A stretch of 64,000 nucleotides of DNA from Salinimonas chungwhensis DSM 16280 (GTDB lineage Bacteria > Pseudomonadota > Gammaproteobacteria > Enterobacterales > Alteromonadaceae), in contig NZ_KB899386.1 of assembly GCF_000378185.1 (NCBI RefSeq), forward strand, positions 1 to 64,000, read 5' to 3'. A model generated the notes under the pieces. It worked only from the letters and a program-made list of their open reading frames with translations. It had not been told where the DNA came from and searched no databases. Below are positions 36,015 through 45,075 of this stretch, piece by piece. The translations under genes and the position numbers were made by a program. The number at the start of each line of letters is the position of its first letter. The first letter of the stretch is position 1.

Positions 36015-37136
36015 TTAAAAAACCGTAACCAAAGCAACCTGGAATAAACCTGCATCGCTGCCATCGGCCTGCTCAGACTGCGTGTATTCAGCTTTAAATG
36101 CGGCAGAGTCATGGAAATCCCAGCGTGCGCCGATAGTGTAGAAAGGCGAGTTACGTCTGCGAAATTCTGTGGCATCTTCAGTTACTGCGAGCAAACCATC
36201 CAACTGTGGGCTAAGACCACGTGGTACACCCGACAGGTCCACCGATGTAGATTTATTGCGACCATAGGTAATATGCGGCATAACAGTACCAAAGCGCTTG
36301 CCTAACGACACCATCCAGGGGTCGAGCTCACCAACTATCGTTCCCTCAAGATCGCTTGGAATATACTCGGCAACGAACAACCAGTTTTGGTCATCGTATA
36401 TTACGCCCATTTCCAGACCCGTTGCATCATCATTATTAATTCGCAGATCTTCACCCACGTATGCAAACGGAGTTTGCGCCCAAGCCTCAGCCAACGGATC
36501 AACACCAATATCCGCAGAAAATTCAAATTCAACGTAGGTAGTGCGGAATGTCCACCAACCATAATTTATACTGGCTACGGCACTGAAAATATCATCCACA
36601 TCAAACTCGACCCCATCGGCGCGGGTTGTATTTTCCTGGCCATAATAGAAGCGAACGTTGACCTGAGCATCGCCTACCGAAAAATCATGAATAGAGCCAA
36701 TACCGTCGAGGCTATCAAAGACTGATTGATAGACTTCCATAGGCGGTGCGATCCAGTGATAAGCGTAAGAAACATCCAGGTAATCTGAATAAAGATAAAT
36801 AGGGATACGCTGGCGGCCAACCTGCACCCGCCAATTGTCCTGTACCTGATAGGACAGATACGCCCAGGTAAATTCGGGATCCCAGTCATCTTCGCCTTTT
36901 GCACGGATCTGAGCGGTAGCACTCAGGCCGTCGCCAAGATCAGAGTAAGCCTGCAACGCAAAGAATGATCCTGTTTTAAATTCAGGACTGGTATCCGTAT
37001 AGTTGCGAACCTCTGTATCGCTGTCAGTCAGCATTCCGGCAGACAGCGTTCCGAAGCCGCTAAATTCAATATCTGCATGCGCGCCAAAAGAAAAAGCCAG
37101 GCCTAGAGAAAGGCAGGATAAAGATTTAAATTTCAT
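36015..37136 (-). CDS. Outer-membrane porin-like beta-barrel protein
   Basis: The 373-residue protein has a signal peptide (MKFKSLSCLSLGLAFSFGAHA) and the rhythm of an outer-membrane barrel: alternating aromatic/polar strands such as GFGTLSAGML, FFALQAYSDLGDGLSATAQIRA, WRVQVGRQRIPIYLYSDYLDVSYA, and a C-terminal FQVALVTVF ending in phenylalanine. The GRQRIP strand is typical of gram-negative porins. It is the first gene of a two-gene operon with the PstS-like protein, preceded by the MCP gene on the same strand at a distance of 210 bp with a terminator in between. Substrate unknown. Confidence 0.85.
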   Translation of the reverse strand: MKFKSLSCLSLGLAFSFGAHADIEFSGFGTLSAGMLTDSDTEVRNYTDTSPEFKTGSFFALQAYSDLGDGLSATAQIRAKGEDDWDPEFTWAYLSYQVQDNWRVQVGRQRIPIYLYSDYLDVSYAYHWIAPPMEVYQSVFDSLDGIGSIHDFSVGDAQVNVRFYYGQENTTRADGVEFDVDDIFSAVASINYGWWTFRTTYVEFEFSADIGVDPLAEAWAQTPFAYVGEDLRINNDDATGLEMGVIYDDQNWLFVAEYIPSDLEGTIVGELDPWMVSLGKRFGTVMPHITYGRNKSTSVDLSGVPRGLSPQLDGLLAVTEDATEFRRRNSPFYTIGARWDFHDSAAFKAEYTQSEQADGSDAGLFQVALVTVF

Positions 37137-37286
37137 TGAAAAATCCAGGGTAATTAGGGACAGGAATAGAGTAGATGAACCAGCGGTATAATATATAAAC
37201 CAAAGGTAGAGTTAGGATACATATAGCTATAATTAAGTATGCTCTAATATACGTGCTTAATATAAATTTTTGGCGGCAAAAGTATA

Positions 37287-37316
37287 AAAAAACCCCGCGT
37301 TATGAGCGGGGTTTTA
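37287..37316 (-). terminator. Intrinsic terminator of the MCP gene
   Basis: CCCCGC/GCGGGG stem flanked by A- and T-runs lies 31 bp after the MCP stop; on the minus strand it is followed by a long T-run. Confidence 0.85.
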
Positions 37317-37346
37317 TCTGACTGATTGTATAGTTTTTTTGGTGTC

Positions 37347-38966
37347 TTAAACCCGGAACTGTCTGGCGATAGACTCAAGCTTGGTTGCCAAATCGGCCAG
37401 CTGATGACTGGCAGATGCAAGCTCCTGAGAGTCCTTACTGGTTTCTTCAGTACGCTGAAATATTGCATCTACGCTGTTCACGATGTTGCGAGACGTCGCT
37501 TGCTGAGAGTCTGTTGAAGCTGCAATTTGCGCGTTCATCTGGCTTATCTGATCAATAGTTTGCGTGATTGTGTCCAGACTATGGCCAGCAAGGTTCGCGG
37601 TATCGACGCTTTCCCTGGCCTTTTCATTGCCTTTATTCATGACTGTTACAGCCGATTGCGCGGCGCTTTGCAAACGTTCTATTGTGTTCTGAATTTCTTC
37701 TGTTGACTGCTGAGTCCGTGATGCCAGGGTGCGAACTTCATCGGCCACCACAGCGAACCCCCGGCCCTGTTCACCGGCACGGGCTGCCTCAATAGCAGCA
37801 TTGAGTGCCAGCAAATTGGTTTGTTCCGCGATACCTTTAATGACATCCAGTACCACACCAACCTGATTAGAATCATTCTCCAGTTTTTGGATAACATCGG
37901 CCGTCTCTGCCACGTTTTCAGCCAGGCTCTGGATACTACTGACCGTATTGCCTACAACCCGCTTGCCTTCGTTGGCAGCATCTGCAGCTTCGTTAGCAGC
38001 CGTTGAGGCTTCTGCTGCATTATGAGCTACCTGATAGACCGACTGGCTCATCTGTTCTACTGCAGATTTCGCTTCTGTAGCGGATTCCTGCTGATTCTTG
38101 ATGGTACGATTGGTATCTGTGGTCAGCGTGTTTAAGTTCTGGGCCAGCGAGGACAGGGGAAGGGTGGTATCCACAATGTCTTTGACCAGGTTTTGCAGGC
38201 GCTCCATAAACCGGTTGAAGTAAGTGACCAATTCGCCCACTTCATCTTTGGAGTTAGACTCGATACGTACCGTCAAATCACCATTTTCTTCAGCGATATT
38301 TCGTAAAGAACTCACTACCCGGTTCAGGTTACCGCGAATTTCAGAAACAATCGGCCAGGCAGTAGCAAACAAGATAATTGTAGTGAGCAAGCCCATGATA
38401 ATGCCTAGTAGCAGCAGAAACTGCTGCGCATCATTGTAATCCTCAAAAGCTTTATCAAAGGCTTCAGCACGGCGTTGTTTAAAATTGTTTAAATGGGAAG
38501 TAACTTCTTCATAACGCTGGTTCATTGTTTCCAGCTGTGTGCTAAGCGTGGAAAAATCAGCCGTGTCGTTAAGCATTGATGTAGTAATCTGATTAGCCAA
38601 CACATAGTAGGCATCAAACTCAGCCAGAATATCGTTAACTTCCGCAGAAAGTTCAGGGTCGATACTTTCTATCTGAGCCAGCCGTTGTTCTGTTTTTTCA
38701 GCTGACTGCCTGGCCAGTGTCAGCGCGTCAGTATCACCGGTAGTCACAGCACCGGCAAGTGTATCTCTGACTTTTTCCATAGACACCAGCGCTTCAGAGC
38801 TTAACTGTAAAGCTGGAAAATCTACATTTTTTGCTGCTTCAAGCTGTTGGGCGTTCTGGCTTGAAATATAGCTGTTGATGACGACAAAAATGAGAAAGCT
38901 GGCAGCGCCAATGATGGGAATTAGAAAAATCTTTTTTGCCACTGATAAATTCAGAAGAAACTTCAT
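37347..38966 (-). CDS. Methyl-accepting chemotaxis protein
   Basis: The 539-residue chemoreceptor has an N-terminal transmembrane helix (about 12-34), a helical periplasmic sensor of about 145 residues (four-helix-bundle type), a second membrane helix (about 187-207), a HAMP domain and a long cytoplasmic coiled coil with the highly conserved tip [20 protein letters not shown] (about residue 385-405). It ends in a short tail without the NWETF-type CheR/CheB pentapeptide. It senses an unknown ligand and signals to CheA/CheW. The gene stands alone, with its terminator downstream. The neighbouring porin operon may be coincidental. Confidence 0.93.
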   Translation of the reverse strand: MKFLLNLSVAKKIFLIPIIGAASFLIFVVINSYISSQNAQQLEAAKNVDFPALQLSSEALVSMEKVRDTLAGAVTTGDTDALTLARQSAEKTEQRLAQIESIDPELSAEVNDILAEFDAYYVLANQITTSMLNDTADFSTLSTQLETMNQRYEEVTSHLNNFKQRRAEAFDKAFEDYNDAQQFLLLLGIIMGLLTTIILFATAWPIVSEIRGNLNRVVSSLRNIAEENGDLTVRIESNSKDEVGELVTYFNRFMERLQNLVKDIVDTTLPLSSLAQNLNTLTTDTNRTIKNQQESATEAKSAVEQMSQSVYQVAHNAAEASTAANEAADAANEGKRVVGNTVSSIQSLAENVAETADVIQKLENDSNQVGVVLDVIKGIAEQTNLLALNAAIEAARAGEQGRGFAVVADEVRTLASRTQQSTEEIQNTIERLQSAAQSAVTVMNKGNEKARESVDTANLAGHSLDTITQTIDQISQMNAQIAASTDSQQATSRNIVNSVDAIFQRTEETSKDSQELASASHQLADLATKLESIARQFRV

Positions 38967-39200
38967 TGTTACATCCTTTACATCTAATAGTACGTCGATG
39001 CACGTACCATTGGACTAGTTGTCATAGCCAGGGTATGAGCAAATACAAATAACTCTTGATGAGTATCTTAGCTACTTTATCGTCACAAAAGGAATGGAAC
39101 TTTAGATTAATTTAATAAGAGGTGTTTTAGATCAAAGCGCTGATCAATGCTGCATAAGATGCGTAAAAAAATGTTGCATCTGTTTTCCTCAAGGGTATCA

Positions 39201-40292
39201 ATGATGGCATCATTTAACCGCCGACAGTTTATTAAATTAACCTCCAGTGGTCTGTTGCTTGCTGCAGCACCAGCCTGGTCTTTACCTGCATCACAAAAGA
39301 AGCTTGGCGTAGCACTGCTTGGGCTGGGTAACTACAGCACAAATTTACTTGCTCCTGCGCTGCAGGACACACAATTTTGTGAATTGCGCGGCATCATTAC
39401 AGGTAGTCCGGAAAAAGTACCCGAATGGCAGCGAAAATATAAGATCAAAGATGCCAATGTGTACAGTTATGATGATATGGACACTATTACTGACAACGAT
39501 GATATTGATATTATCTATGTTGTAACGCCGACCGGCACCCATAAGTCATTTTCCGTTCAGGCAGCCAATGCAGGCAAACATGTATGGTGTGAGAAACCTA
39601 TGGCGATGGATGAAAAGGAGTGTCAGGCGATCATTGATGCGTGTGAAAAAAATGGGGTAAAGCTTGCGATTGGCTATCGCATGCAACATGAACCCAATAC
39701 GCGCACGTTCGGTGATTATCGCGACAGTCGCCCCTATGGCCCTATAACCGGACTAAGCAGTTTCGCCGGCTATGCTGGTAGTGGTCGGCCAGCCGACAAC
39801 TGGCGCATGCAAAAGGACATGGGCGGTGGCGCGTTGTATGACATGGGTGTTTATGCAATAAACGGTGCACGTTATATGACAGGTAAAGAGCCGGTCTCTG
39901 TTACCGGTCGTCATGAAAAATCTCATCCAAAAGTTTTTACTGAAGTCGATGAAACCACGTATTTTACGATGGATTTTGGTAATGGTGTTACAGCTGACTG
40001 CGGAACAAGTGTGGTGAAGGGATTCAATCATCTTAAAACCCAGTGTGAAAATGGCTGGTATGAACTCAAGCCGATGCAGCAATATACCGGCGTCACCGGC
40101 TTTACCAGCGATGGCAAGAAACTATCTCCTATCAGTAAAATGCAACAAGCATTGCAAATGGATAATGACGCACAAGCCATCCTGGGCACCGGCCCGGCCC
40201 TGGTTACTGGTGCCGAGGGACTGGCCGATATCAGACTGGTAAACGCAATCTTTCGTGCGGCAGATACCGGCAACCCGGTTCGCTTGGGTTAA
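39201..40292 (+). CDS. Tat-exported Gfo/Idh/MocA-family oxidoreductase
   Basis: The protein of 363 residues starts at ATG 39201 (AAGGG 6 bp upstream); a 5' extension to 39147 lacks an RBS. A Tat signal with FNRRQFIKLTSSG at the N-terminus precedes a Gfo/Idh/MocA fold: the Rossmann motif GVALLGLGNYS, WCEKPMAMD (the EKP motif) and a second domain with GGALYDMGVY. Like glucose-fructose oxidoreductase, it probably carries a bound nicotinamide cofactor and acts in the periplasm on a sugar. It converges with the haloacid dehalogenase gene (20-bp gap) and seems monocistronic. Substrate unknown. Confidence 0.9.
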   Translation: MMASFNRRQFIKLTSSGLLLAAAPAWSLPASQKKLGVALLGLGNYSTNLLAPALQDTQFCELRGIITGSPEKVPEWQRKYKIKDANVYSYDDMDTITDNDDIDIIYVVTPTGTHKSFSVQAANAGKHVWCEKPMAMDEKECQAIIDACEKNGVKLAIGYRMQHEPNTRTFGDYRDSRPYGPITGLSSFAGYAGSGRPADNWRMQKDMGGGALYDMGVYAINGARYMTGKEPVSVTGRHEKSHPKVFTEVDETTYFTMDFGNGVTADCGTSVVKGFNHLKTQCENGWYELKPMQQYTGVTGFTSDGKKLSPISKMQQALQMDNDAQAILGTGPALVTGAEGLADIRLVNAIFRAADTGNPVRLG

Positions 40293-40312
40293 GCGCAAGA
40301 GAGATAAAGGTT

Positions 40313-40999
40313 TTAGGCTTGTAATTTATCTGCCAGCATAGTGATATCGGTTACCTGTAAATCATGGGAAAGCCCTAGCGGGTAGGGCATCTTGCCAGGA
40401 CGGTCAATAAAGGCCGTTCGCATACCTGCTGCCTTAGCACCGCTGACATCCCAACCGTGAGCGGCTACCATCATACTGTTGTGAGTGTCCGTCTGCATCG
40501 TGTCCACGGCCCATTGATAAGTCTCTGGGTGCGGTTTATAGCGCTTAAGTGTCGAGACACTCAAAATGGTATCAAACAACCTGGCAATACCCGCCTGATG
40601 AAGCTGTTTATGAAGTCCTGCCTCAGCGGAATTGGAGAATGCGACCAGGGTGAAGTTCGCGTTTTTAAGGCGGGTAAGGCCGTCTGCCACATCATCATAT
40701 GCCGGCAGGTTAGTCATGGGGCCGGTAATAATAGACTTGGCTTCTTCCATTGAATAGCCCTTACCCATGCTGTGCGCAACCATAACCAGTGAGGCTGCGC
40801 CAATATCTGCAAAATCGTGATACTGACCGGTGGCGCTGTCTACCAGTGAGTGATGTAACAACTGAGAGAACCAGGCTGGTACCAGATTGTCATTACCATT
40901 TAGCGCATCAGCAATAGCAGATTTGATCCCAGACATATCGAGCAATGTTTCGTTAACATCAAAAAAAAGCGTGGTTGGTGGGGTAGATAACGTTGTCAT
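40313..40999 (-). CDS. Haloacid dehalogenase type II (HAD superfamily)
   Basis: The 228-residue protein has the HAD motifs: nucleophile aspartate in FFDVNETLL (about residue 14), the motif II serine in FSNSAEAGL, a lysine in KRYKPHPETY and a C-terminal HGWDVSGAKAAGM motif. VNETLLD and AAHGWDVSGA are typical of (S)-2-haloacid dehalogenases, which hydrolyse L-2-haloalkanoic acids. Relatives with other small substrates exist, so the assignment is moderate. It is divergent from the TonB receptor at 41192 with about 190 bp in between. Confidence 0.85.
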   Translation of the reverse strand: MTTLSTPPTTLFFDVNETLLDMSGIKSAIADALNGNDNLVPAWFSQLLHHSLVDSATGQYHDFADIGAASLVMVAHSMGKGYSMEEAKSIITGPMTNLPAYDDVADGLTRLKNANFTLVAFSNSAEAGLHKQLHQAGIARLFDTILSVSTLKRYKPHPETYQWAVDTMQTDTHNSMMVAAHGWDVSGAKAAGMRTAFIDRPGKMPYPLGLSHDLQVTDITMLADKLQA

Positions 41000-41191
41000 G
41001 CTAACTCCTGTAGCCGTGGGTTTATAAGATGAACGCCTATCTTTTTAAGATAGGCTTCATATTTTTGCCAAAATAACTTCATGAATATGCATTTTCATGT
41101 ATACTCACCGCCCGATCTGCGTACCGAGCGCATATCTGTATATTCCCTATACAAATCTATCAATAAAGCACTCACCCAGACGGAGAATAGC

Positions 41192-43465
41192 ATGTCAATT
41201 CATTCGCTTACGCTGCGAACCTTTCATCCTGCGCGTTTATCTGCTGTTACCCTTGCTATCGCGGCCGCTATGGTGCCCTGTGTGGCTACTGCGCAAACCG
41301 CAGAACAGGCCACTGGCGACGATGTCGAAAAAATCATGGTCACTGCCCGTAAGCGTACAGAAAGCATTTACGAAACGCCTACAGCCGTATCTTCCATTGG
41401 CGAAGGGATAATTGACGATACTAATGTCACCAACCTTGATGATGTTGGCAAGTATGTGCCAAATCTTAATATCAGCCGCTATGGTGCCGGTAACAGCGGA
41501 CATGCTGCGGTATTTATTCGTGGCATCGGTCTGCAGGATCATATTATTACCACCGATCCTGGGGTGGGCGTATATCTCGATGGCGTTTATCTGGGCCGGC
41601 AGATGGGCGCGAATATGTCATTGCCCAATATTCAGCGGGTTGAAGTATTGCGTGGTCCGCAGGGAACACTCTATGGCCGAAACACTTTGGGTGGTGCGGT
41701 GAACATTATTACCAAGGCACCTGGCTCACAGGATTTGGCGACTGTAGCGGCAAAGGTGGGTACCCGCGGCCGACTCGCTACCGACCTGTATGTGAACAAA
41801 GATATCAATGATGATTTCAGTGTGTCGGGTACTGCCTCGTTCAAACAACGTGATGGTGTCGGTACAGCGGTAAATTTAGAAGATCCAGAGCGTGAAATTG
41901 GTGAAGAAAACGAATACAGCGGCCGAATCGCCGCAAAATATGTAGTCAGCAGTGATTTTTCAGTGACGGTGTCTGCAGATTTTGTAGAAAACGAAGCTGG
42001 TCAGTCTCCGTATACCATTGAGTTCATCCCGGGCGGGCCTGAACAATTTTCCATTGACGATGGCGAGTTCTATCTGCTTGAGCCTTCACTGATTCCAAAC
42101 GATCCTGACGATTTAGGGACAACGGTTGCTGGTATCGAATCGACGGCCTATTCGGGCTGGGGGGCGGCATTGACCGCCGAATGGACGGCAACTGATAATC
42201 TTGACGTTAAGTTTCTGGCCAGTAAGCGTGCGTCAGATTATGAGGGGGGCCTGGACGATGACGCCTCGCCGTTGAATCTATCGGAGTTTCCTGAAACTGG
42301 CGATGCAGATCAGACATCTTTAGAATTGCAACTAAATGGTACATTCGACAATTTTGATTTTGTCTCCGGTTTGTACTATTTCACCGAAGAAGGCACTACG
42401 GCGTCAGGTCCCTGGACCTTTAGCCCCTTCAATGTTCCAAACGGCCGTCTGAATGATGGTACCCCAGTTACCGAGGTGTGTAGTTTTTGTGGTGATTATG
42501 GCTTTTTCGATATAAACCAGGAAACCACAGCTTATGCTGCCTACGGAAATATCTCTTACAGTTTGACTGATAAGCTCAATGTTGGCGGTGGTCTGCGCTA
42601 TTCTCGTGATGAAAAGGATGCTGATGCACTATTTCCTTCATTTGGTGAGCGAGCGTTTCGCAGTGTCGATTTCAGTGAAGTAACCTGGGATGTGAACGCT
42701 GGTTATAATCTGACCGACGACCTGAATATGTATCTGGCGGTACAAAAAGGGTATCAGACAGGGGGCTTTCCGCCGCGTCCATTTGGTGGCCCGGCACAGT
42801 TTGTTTCATTCGATGAAACCACGGCTATCAACTACGAAGTAGGGTTTAAAGGCGCAATCGGCGATCGTGTCACCTTTATGTCGGCGTTCTTTTTAACTGA
42901 TTACACCGACTTGGCTCTGCCATTTTCTGACCCCCAGGCCGGTGGCGGATTTGTCACAATTGTAGAAAATGCCGGAGAGTCGCGCTCACAGGGTGTCGAG
43001 CTGGAGCTTACTGTGGATGTCACGGATAATTTCGTCGTACGTTCTTCTGTTGGGTTCCTTGATGCGGAGATTACCAGTCTCGATGAAGGCGTAGTGGGTA
43101 TTGGGGAAGGCGACGCGCCGGCATTATCACCCAAGTGGACATTAATGATTGCGCCCACCTATTTCCACGAACTCAATGATGGCGCGTTAGTATCTGCCAG
43201 CGTTGATTTTTCATTTCGGGATGAGATGCAGGGGCAATCGGTTTTCAACCCTTACGAAACCATTGATGCCCGAGAGTTGGTAGGCTTCAACGTAAGCTAT
43301 GAACCAGCTGCGGGTGACTGGTCGCTGAGCTTGTATGGCAAAAATGTCTTTAACGAAATTTATGACCAGGGTCGACTTGCACAGAATGGTTATGTGGGTA
43401 TCGTGCGCAGCAATGACCGCAGCGAATTTGGCTTACGCTTTACAAAAAGTTTTGACTTATACTAG
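41192..43465 (+). CDS. TonB-dependent receptor, substrate unknown
   Basis: The 757-residue outer-membrane receptor starts at ATG 41192, which follows GGAGAATAGC; the frame continues further 5' without an RBS. A signal peptide ends near ATAQT. A TonB-box-like VEKIMVTARKR is followed by the plug (YVPNLNISRYG, FIRGIGLQDH, VYLDGVYLGRQ, RVEVLRGPQGTLYGRNTLGGAVNI) and a barrel ending LRFTKSFDLY. The plug is of the FyuA/siderophore-like or general type. No catabolic neighbour hints at the cargo. Its own terminator is split by an IS4-type element 30 bp downstream. Confidence 0.9.
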   Translation: MSIHSLTLRTFHPARLSAVTLAIAAAMVPCVATAQTAEQATGDDVEKIMVTARKRTESIYETPTAVSSIGEGIIDDTNVTNLDDVGKYVPNLNISRYGAGNSGHAAVFIRGIGLQDHIITTDPGVGVYLDGVYLGRQMGANMSLPNIQRVEVLRGPQGTLYGRNTLGGAVNIITKAPGSQDLATVAAKVGTRGRLATDLYVNKDINDDFSVSGTASFKQRDGVGTAVNLEDPEREIGEENEYSGRIAAKYVVSSDFSVTVSADFVENEAGQSPYTIEFIPGGPEQFSIDDGEFYLLEPSLIPNDPDDLGTTVAGIESTAYSGWGAALTAEWTATDNLDVKFLASKRASDYEGGLDDDASPLNLSEFPETGDADQTSLELQLNGTFDNFDFVSGLYYFTEEGTTASGPWTFSPFNVPNGRLNDGTPVTEVCSFCGDYGFFDINQETTAYAAYGNISYSLTDKLNVGGGLRYSRDEKDADALFPSFGERAFRSVDFSEVTWDVNAGYNLTDDLNMYLAVQKGYQTGGFPPRPFGGPAQFVSFDETTAINYEVGFKGAIGDRVTFMSAFFLTDYTDLALPFSDPQAGGGFVTIVENAGESRSQGVELELTVDVTDNFVVRSSVGFLDAEITSLDEGVVGIGEGDAPALSPKWTLMIAPTYFHELNDGALVSASVDFSFRDEMQGQSVFNPYETIDARELVGFNVSYEPAAGDWSLSLYGKNVFNEIYDQGRLAQNGYVGIVRSNDRSEFGLRFTKSFDLY

Positions 43466-43488
43466 ATAAATAAACGTTGAAAAAAGCC

Positions 43489-43499
43489 TGTATTAGGCG
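43489..43499. repeat. Left target-site duplication of the IS4 element
   Basis: TGTATTAGGCG matches CGTATTATGCG at 44929-44939 in 9 of 11 positions, consistent with the 10-12 bp duplications of IS4-family elements with some divergence. Confidence 0.6.
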
Positions 43500-43517
43500 T
43501 AATGCCGATCAGTTAAG
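43500..43517 (+). repeat. Left terminal inverted repeat of the IS4 element
   Basis: TAATGCCGATCAGTTAAG pairs with the reverse complement of 44911-44928 in 16 of 18 positions; two further bases (CG) outside also match. Confidence 0.85.
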
Positions 43518-43590
43518 AATTTAATGATCGGTTGACCGGACTTTTGAAGGGTTAAAAATCCGATATCAGTTCCTGATATCGGATTTTTTT

Positions 43591-44919
43591 ATGCCTCTTC
43601 ACAGCCTTCTTGATGACACCTTTACTGCTGCTGACGAACTTAACTCTGTCGACAAGTGTAAGTCGTTTTTAGACCCTGAGATATTGGAACAGGCGTTTGA
43701 ATATTCAGGTATTGCAACGGTGCGGCGCAGACGACTGCCCCTTGAAGCCGTGATGTGGTCTGTCATTGGTATGAGCTTGTTCCGCAACGAGCCAGTATGG
43801 AACATTGCTAGCAAACTGGATATTTCATTACCCGGTAAAAATAAGCTGGTTGCACCCAGTGCATTGGTGCAGGCGCGTCAGCGACTTGGAGATGAAGCGG
43901 TAGGTCGTGTCTTTCATATGTTGGCGCAACGCACTTTTCAGCAAGAGGCCTTCGAGCAGTGGTGTGGACTGAACTTACTGGCTGTGGATGGGGTTATGTT
44001 TCGAGCTCAGGACACACAGGAGAACCTGGCCGAGTTTGGGTGCGAGCGTAATAACCACGGCGATGCTGCCTACCCCCTGATTAGGATGTGCAGCCTGATG
44101 GAAACTTCCAGCCACATGCTACTTGCCAGTGAGTTCGACAGCCGCAGCGTGGGAGAAATGACGCTTGCCCAGAGGCTGTTATCATCAGTGCCGGATAACT
44201 CGCTTACCTTGTTTGATAAAGGATACTATTCATTAGGCCTGCTGCATCAGTGGCGGCAAAAAGGCGAGCAGACACACTGGATGCTGCCTGCACGTAAAGA
44301 TTTACAATACACCATCAAACACCAGCTCGACGAGAATGATGCCGTGGTTGTTTTAAAAAGCACGCCTCAAGCCAGAAAAAAGTTCGATGACCTCCCTGAA
44401 GTGATAGAAGCCCGCCTGACCCGTTACCAGTTGGATGGGAAAGCCTACCGGGTATTAAGCTCTACGACAGACACGCTGCGTTATCCTTACGATGAGGTGG
44501 TTGACGTGTACACCCAGCGCTGGGAGATTGAAGTGGGCTTCAGGGAGATGAAGCAGGGCTTACATCAAGCCAGGCTCACACTGCGCAGCAAGAAACCTGA
44601 AATGGTCAGGCAGGAGTTGTGGGGCCTATTGCTGGCATAAAATCTCGTGCGCATGGCTATGTTGGATGCAGTGAAGTCTACTCCGGACGTTGCCCCTTCA
44701 AGATTAAGCTTTAGTCTGTGCATGAGACAGGTCGTGACCTTCTTCATCTCTACCACAATACGGAGTCCCAGTAAGCTACCAGAGCATTACAAATACCTGT
44801 TAGAAACGCTACGAATGCTGGAATTACCCAACAAGAAACCGAAAAGAAGCTACCCTCGAGTAGTGAAGGGAAAGCCTCAGAAATATCGTAAAAAGAAAAA
44901 TGCCAGTCAGCTTAACTGA
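43591..44919 (+). pseudogene. IS4-family transposase with an internal stop codon
   Basis: The frame reads 349 codons from ATG 43591 to TAA 44638-44640 and continues in the same frame to 44919, giving about 442 residues if the stop is read through. GLLLA-stop-NLVRMAM suggests a former tyrosine codon changed to TAA. The catalytic part is upstream of the stop: DDE residues in LLAVDGVMFR and LTLFDKGYYS and the IS4 YREK motif, VYTQRWEIEVGFREMKQGL (about residues 306-320). Missing the C-terminal third may inactivate the enzyme. The C-terminal part keeps a lysine-rich tail. Confidence 0.85.
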
Positions 44920-44928
44920 TTGGCACTA
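44911..44928 (-). repeat. Right terminal inverted repeat of the IS4 element
   Basis: CTTAACTGATTGGCACTA is the right end, matching the left repeat in inverse orientation (16 of 18); it overlaps the last codons of the transposase. Confidence 0.85.
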
Positions 44929-44939
44929 CGTATTATGCG
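44929..44939. repeat. Right target-site duplication of the IS4 element
   Basis: CGTATTATGCG, partner of 43489-43499. Confidence 0.6.
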
Positions 44940-45030
44940 GGCTTTTCATGCAGATTGCGCTGTTAGCGAAGCTGATTTGTGGATAGGTTATTGTCTTGTA
45001 ATATTCGATGAAATGCAGGAAAGCAGTCGA

Positions 45031-45058
45031 AAAAAAAGAGAGCCAACTAACTCTCTTT
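45031..45058 (-). terminator. Intrinsic terminator of the trehalose-locus TonB receptor gene
   Basis: On the minus strand AAAGAGAG/CTCTCTTT (8-bp stem, 8-nt loop) is followed by a T-run, 18 bp after the receptor stop. Confidence 0.85.
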
Positions 45059-45075
45059 ACTTGGGAGATAATCGC

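Larger units (their letters stand above)
43500..44928 (+). mobile_element. IS4-family insertion sequence
   Basis: The 1.43-kb element has 18-bp terminal inverted repeats at 43500-43517 and 44911-44928 (16 of 18 identical), flanked by an 11-bp imperfect duplication. It carries one transposase gene with an internal stop. The insertion point is in the loop of the terminator of the upstream TonB receptor gene. Confidence 0.88.
43482..44946 (+). terminator. Intrinsic terminator of the TonB receptor gene, split by an IS
   Basis: AAAAGCCTG at 43482-43490 and CGGGCTTTT at 44938-44946 form a 9-bp stem (one T-G wobble). Rejoined by removing the IS and one target copy, they make a hairpin with loop TATTATG and a U-tract. 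The insertion lies in the loop. Coordinates span the inserted element. Confidence 0.75.
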
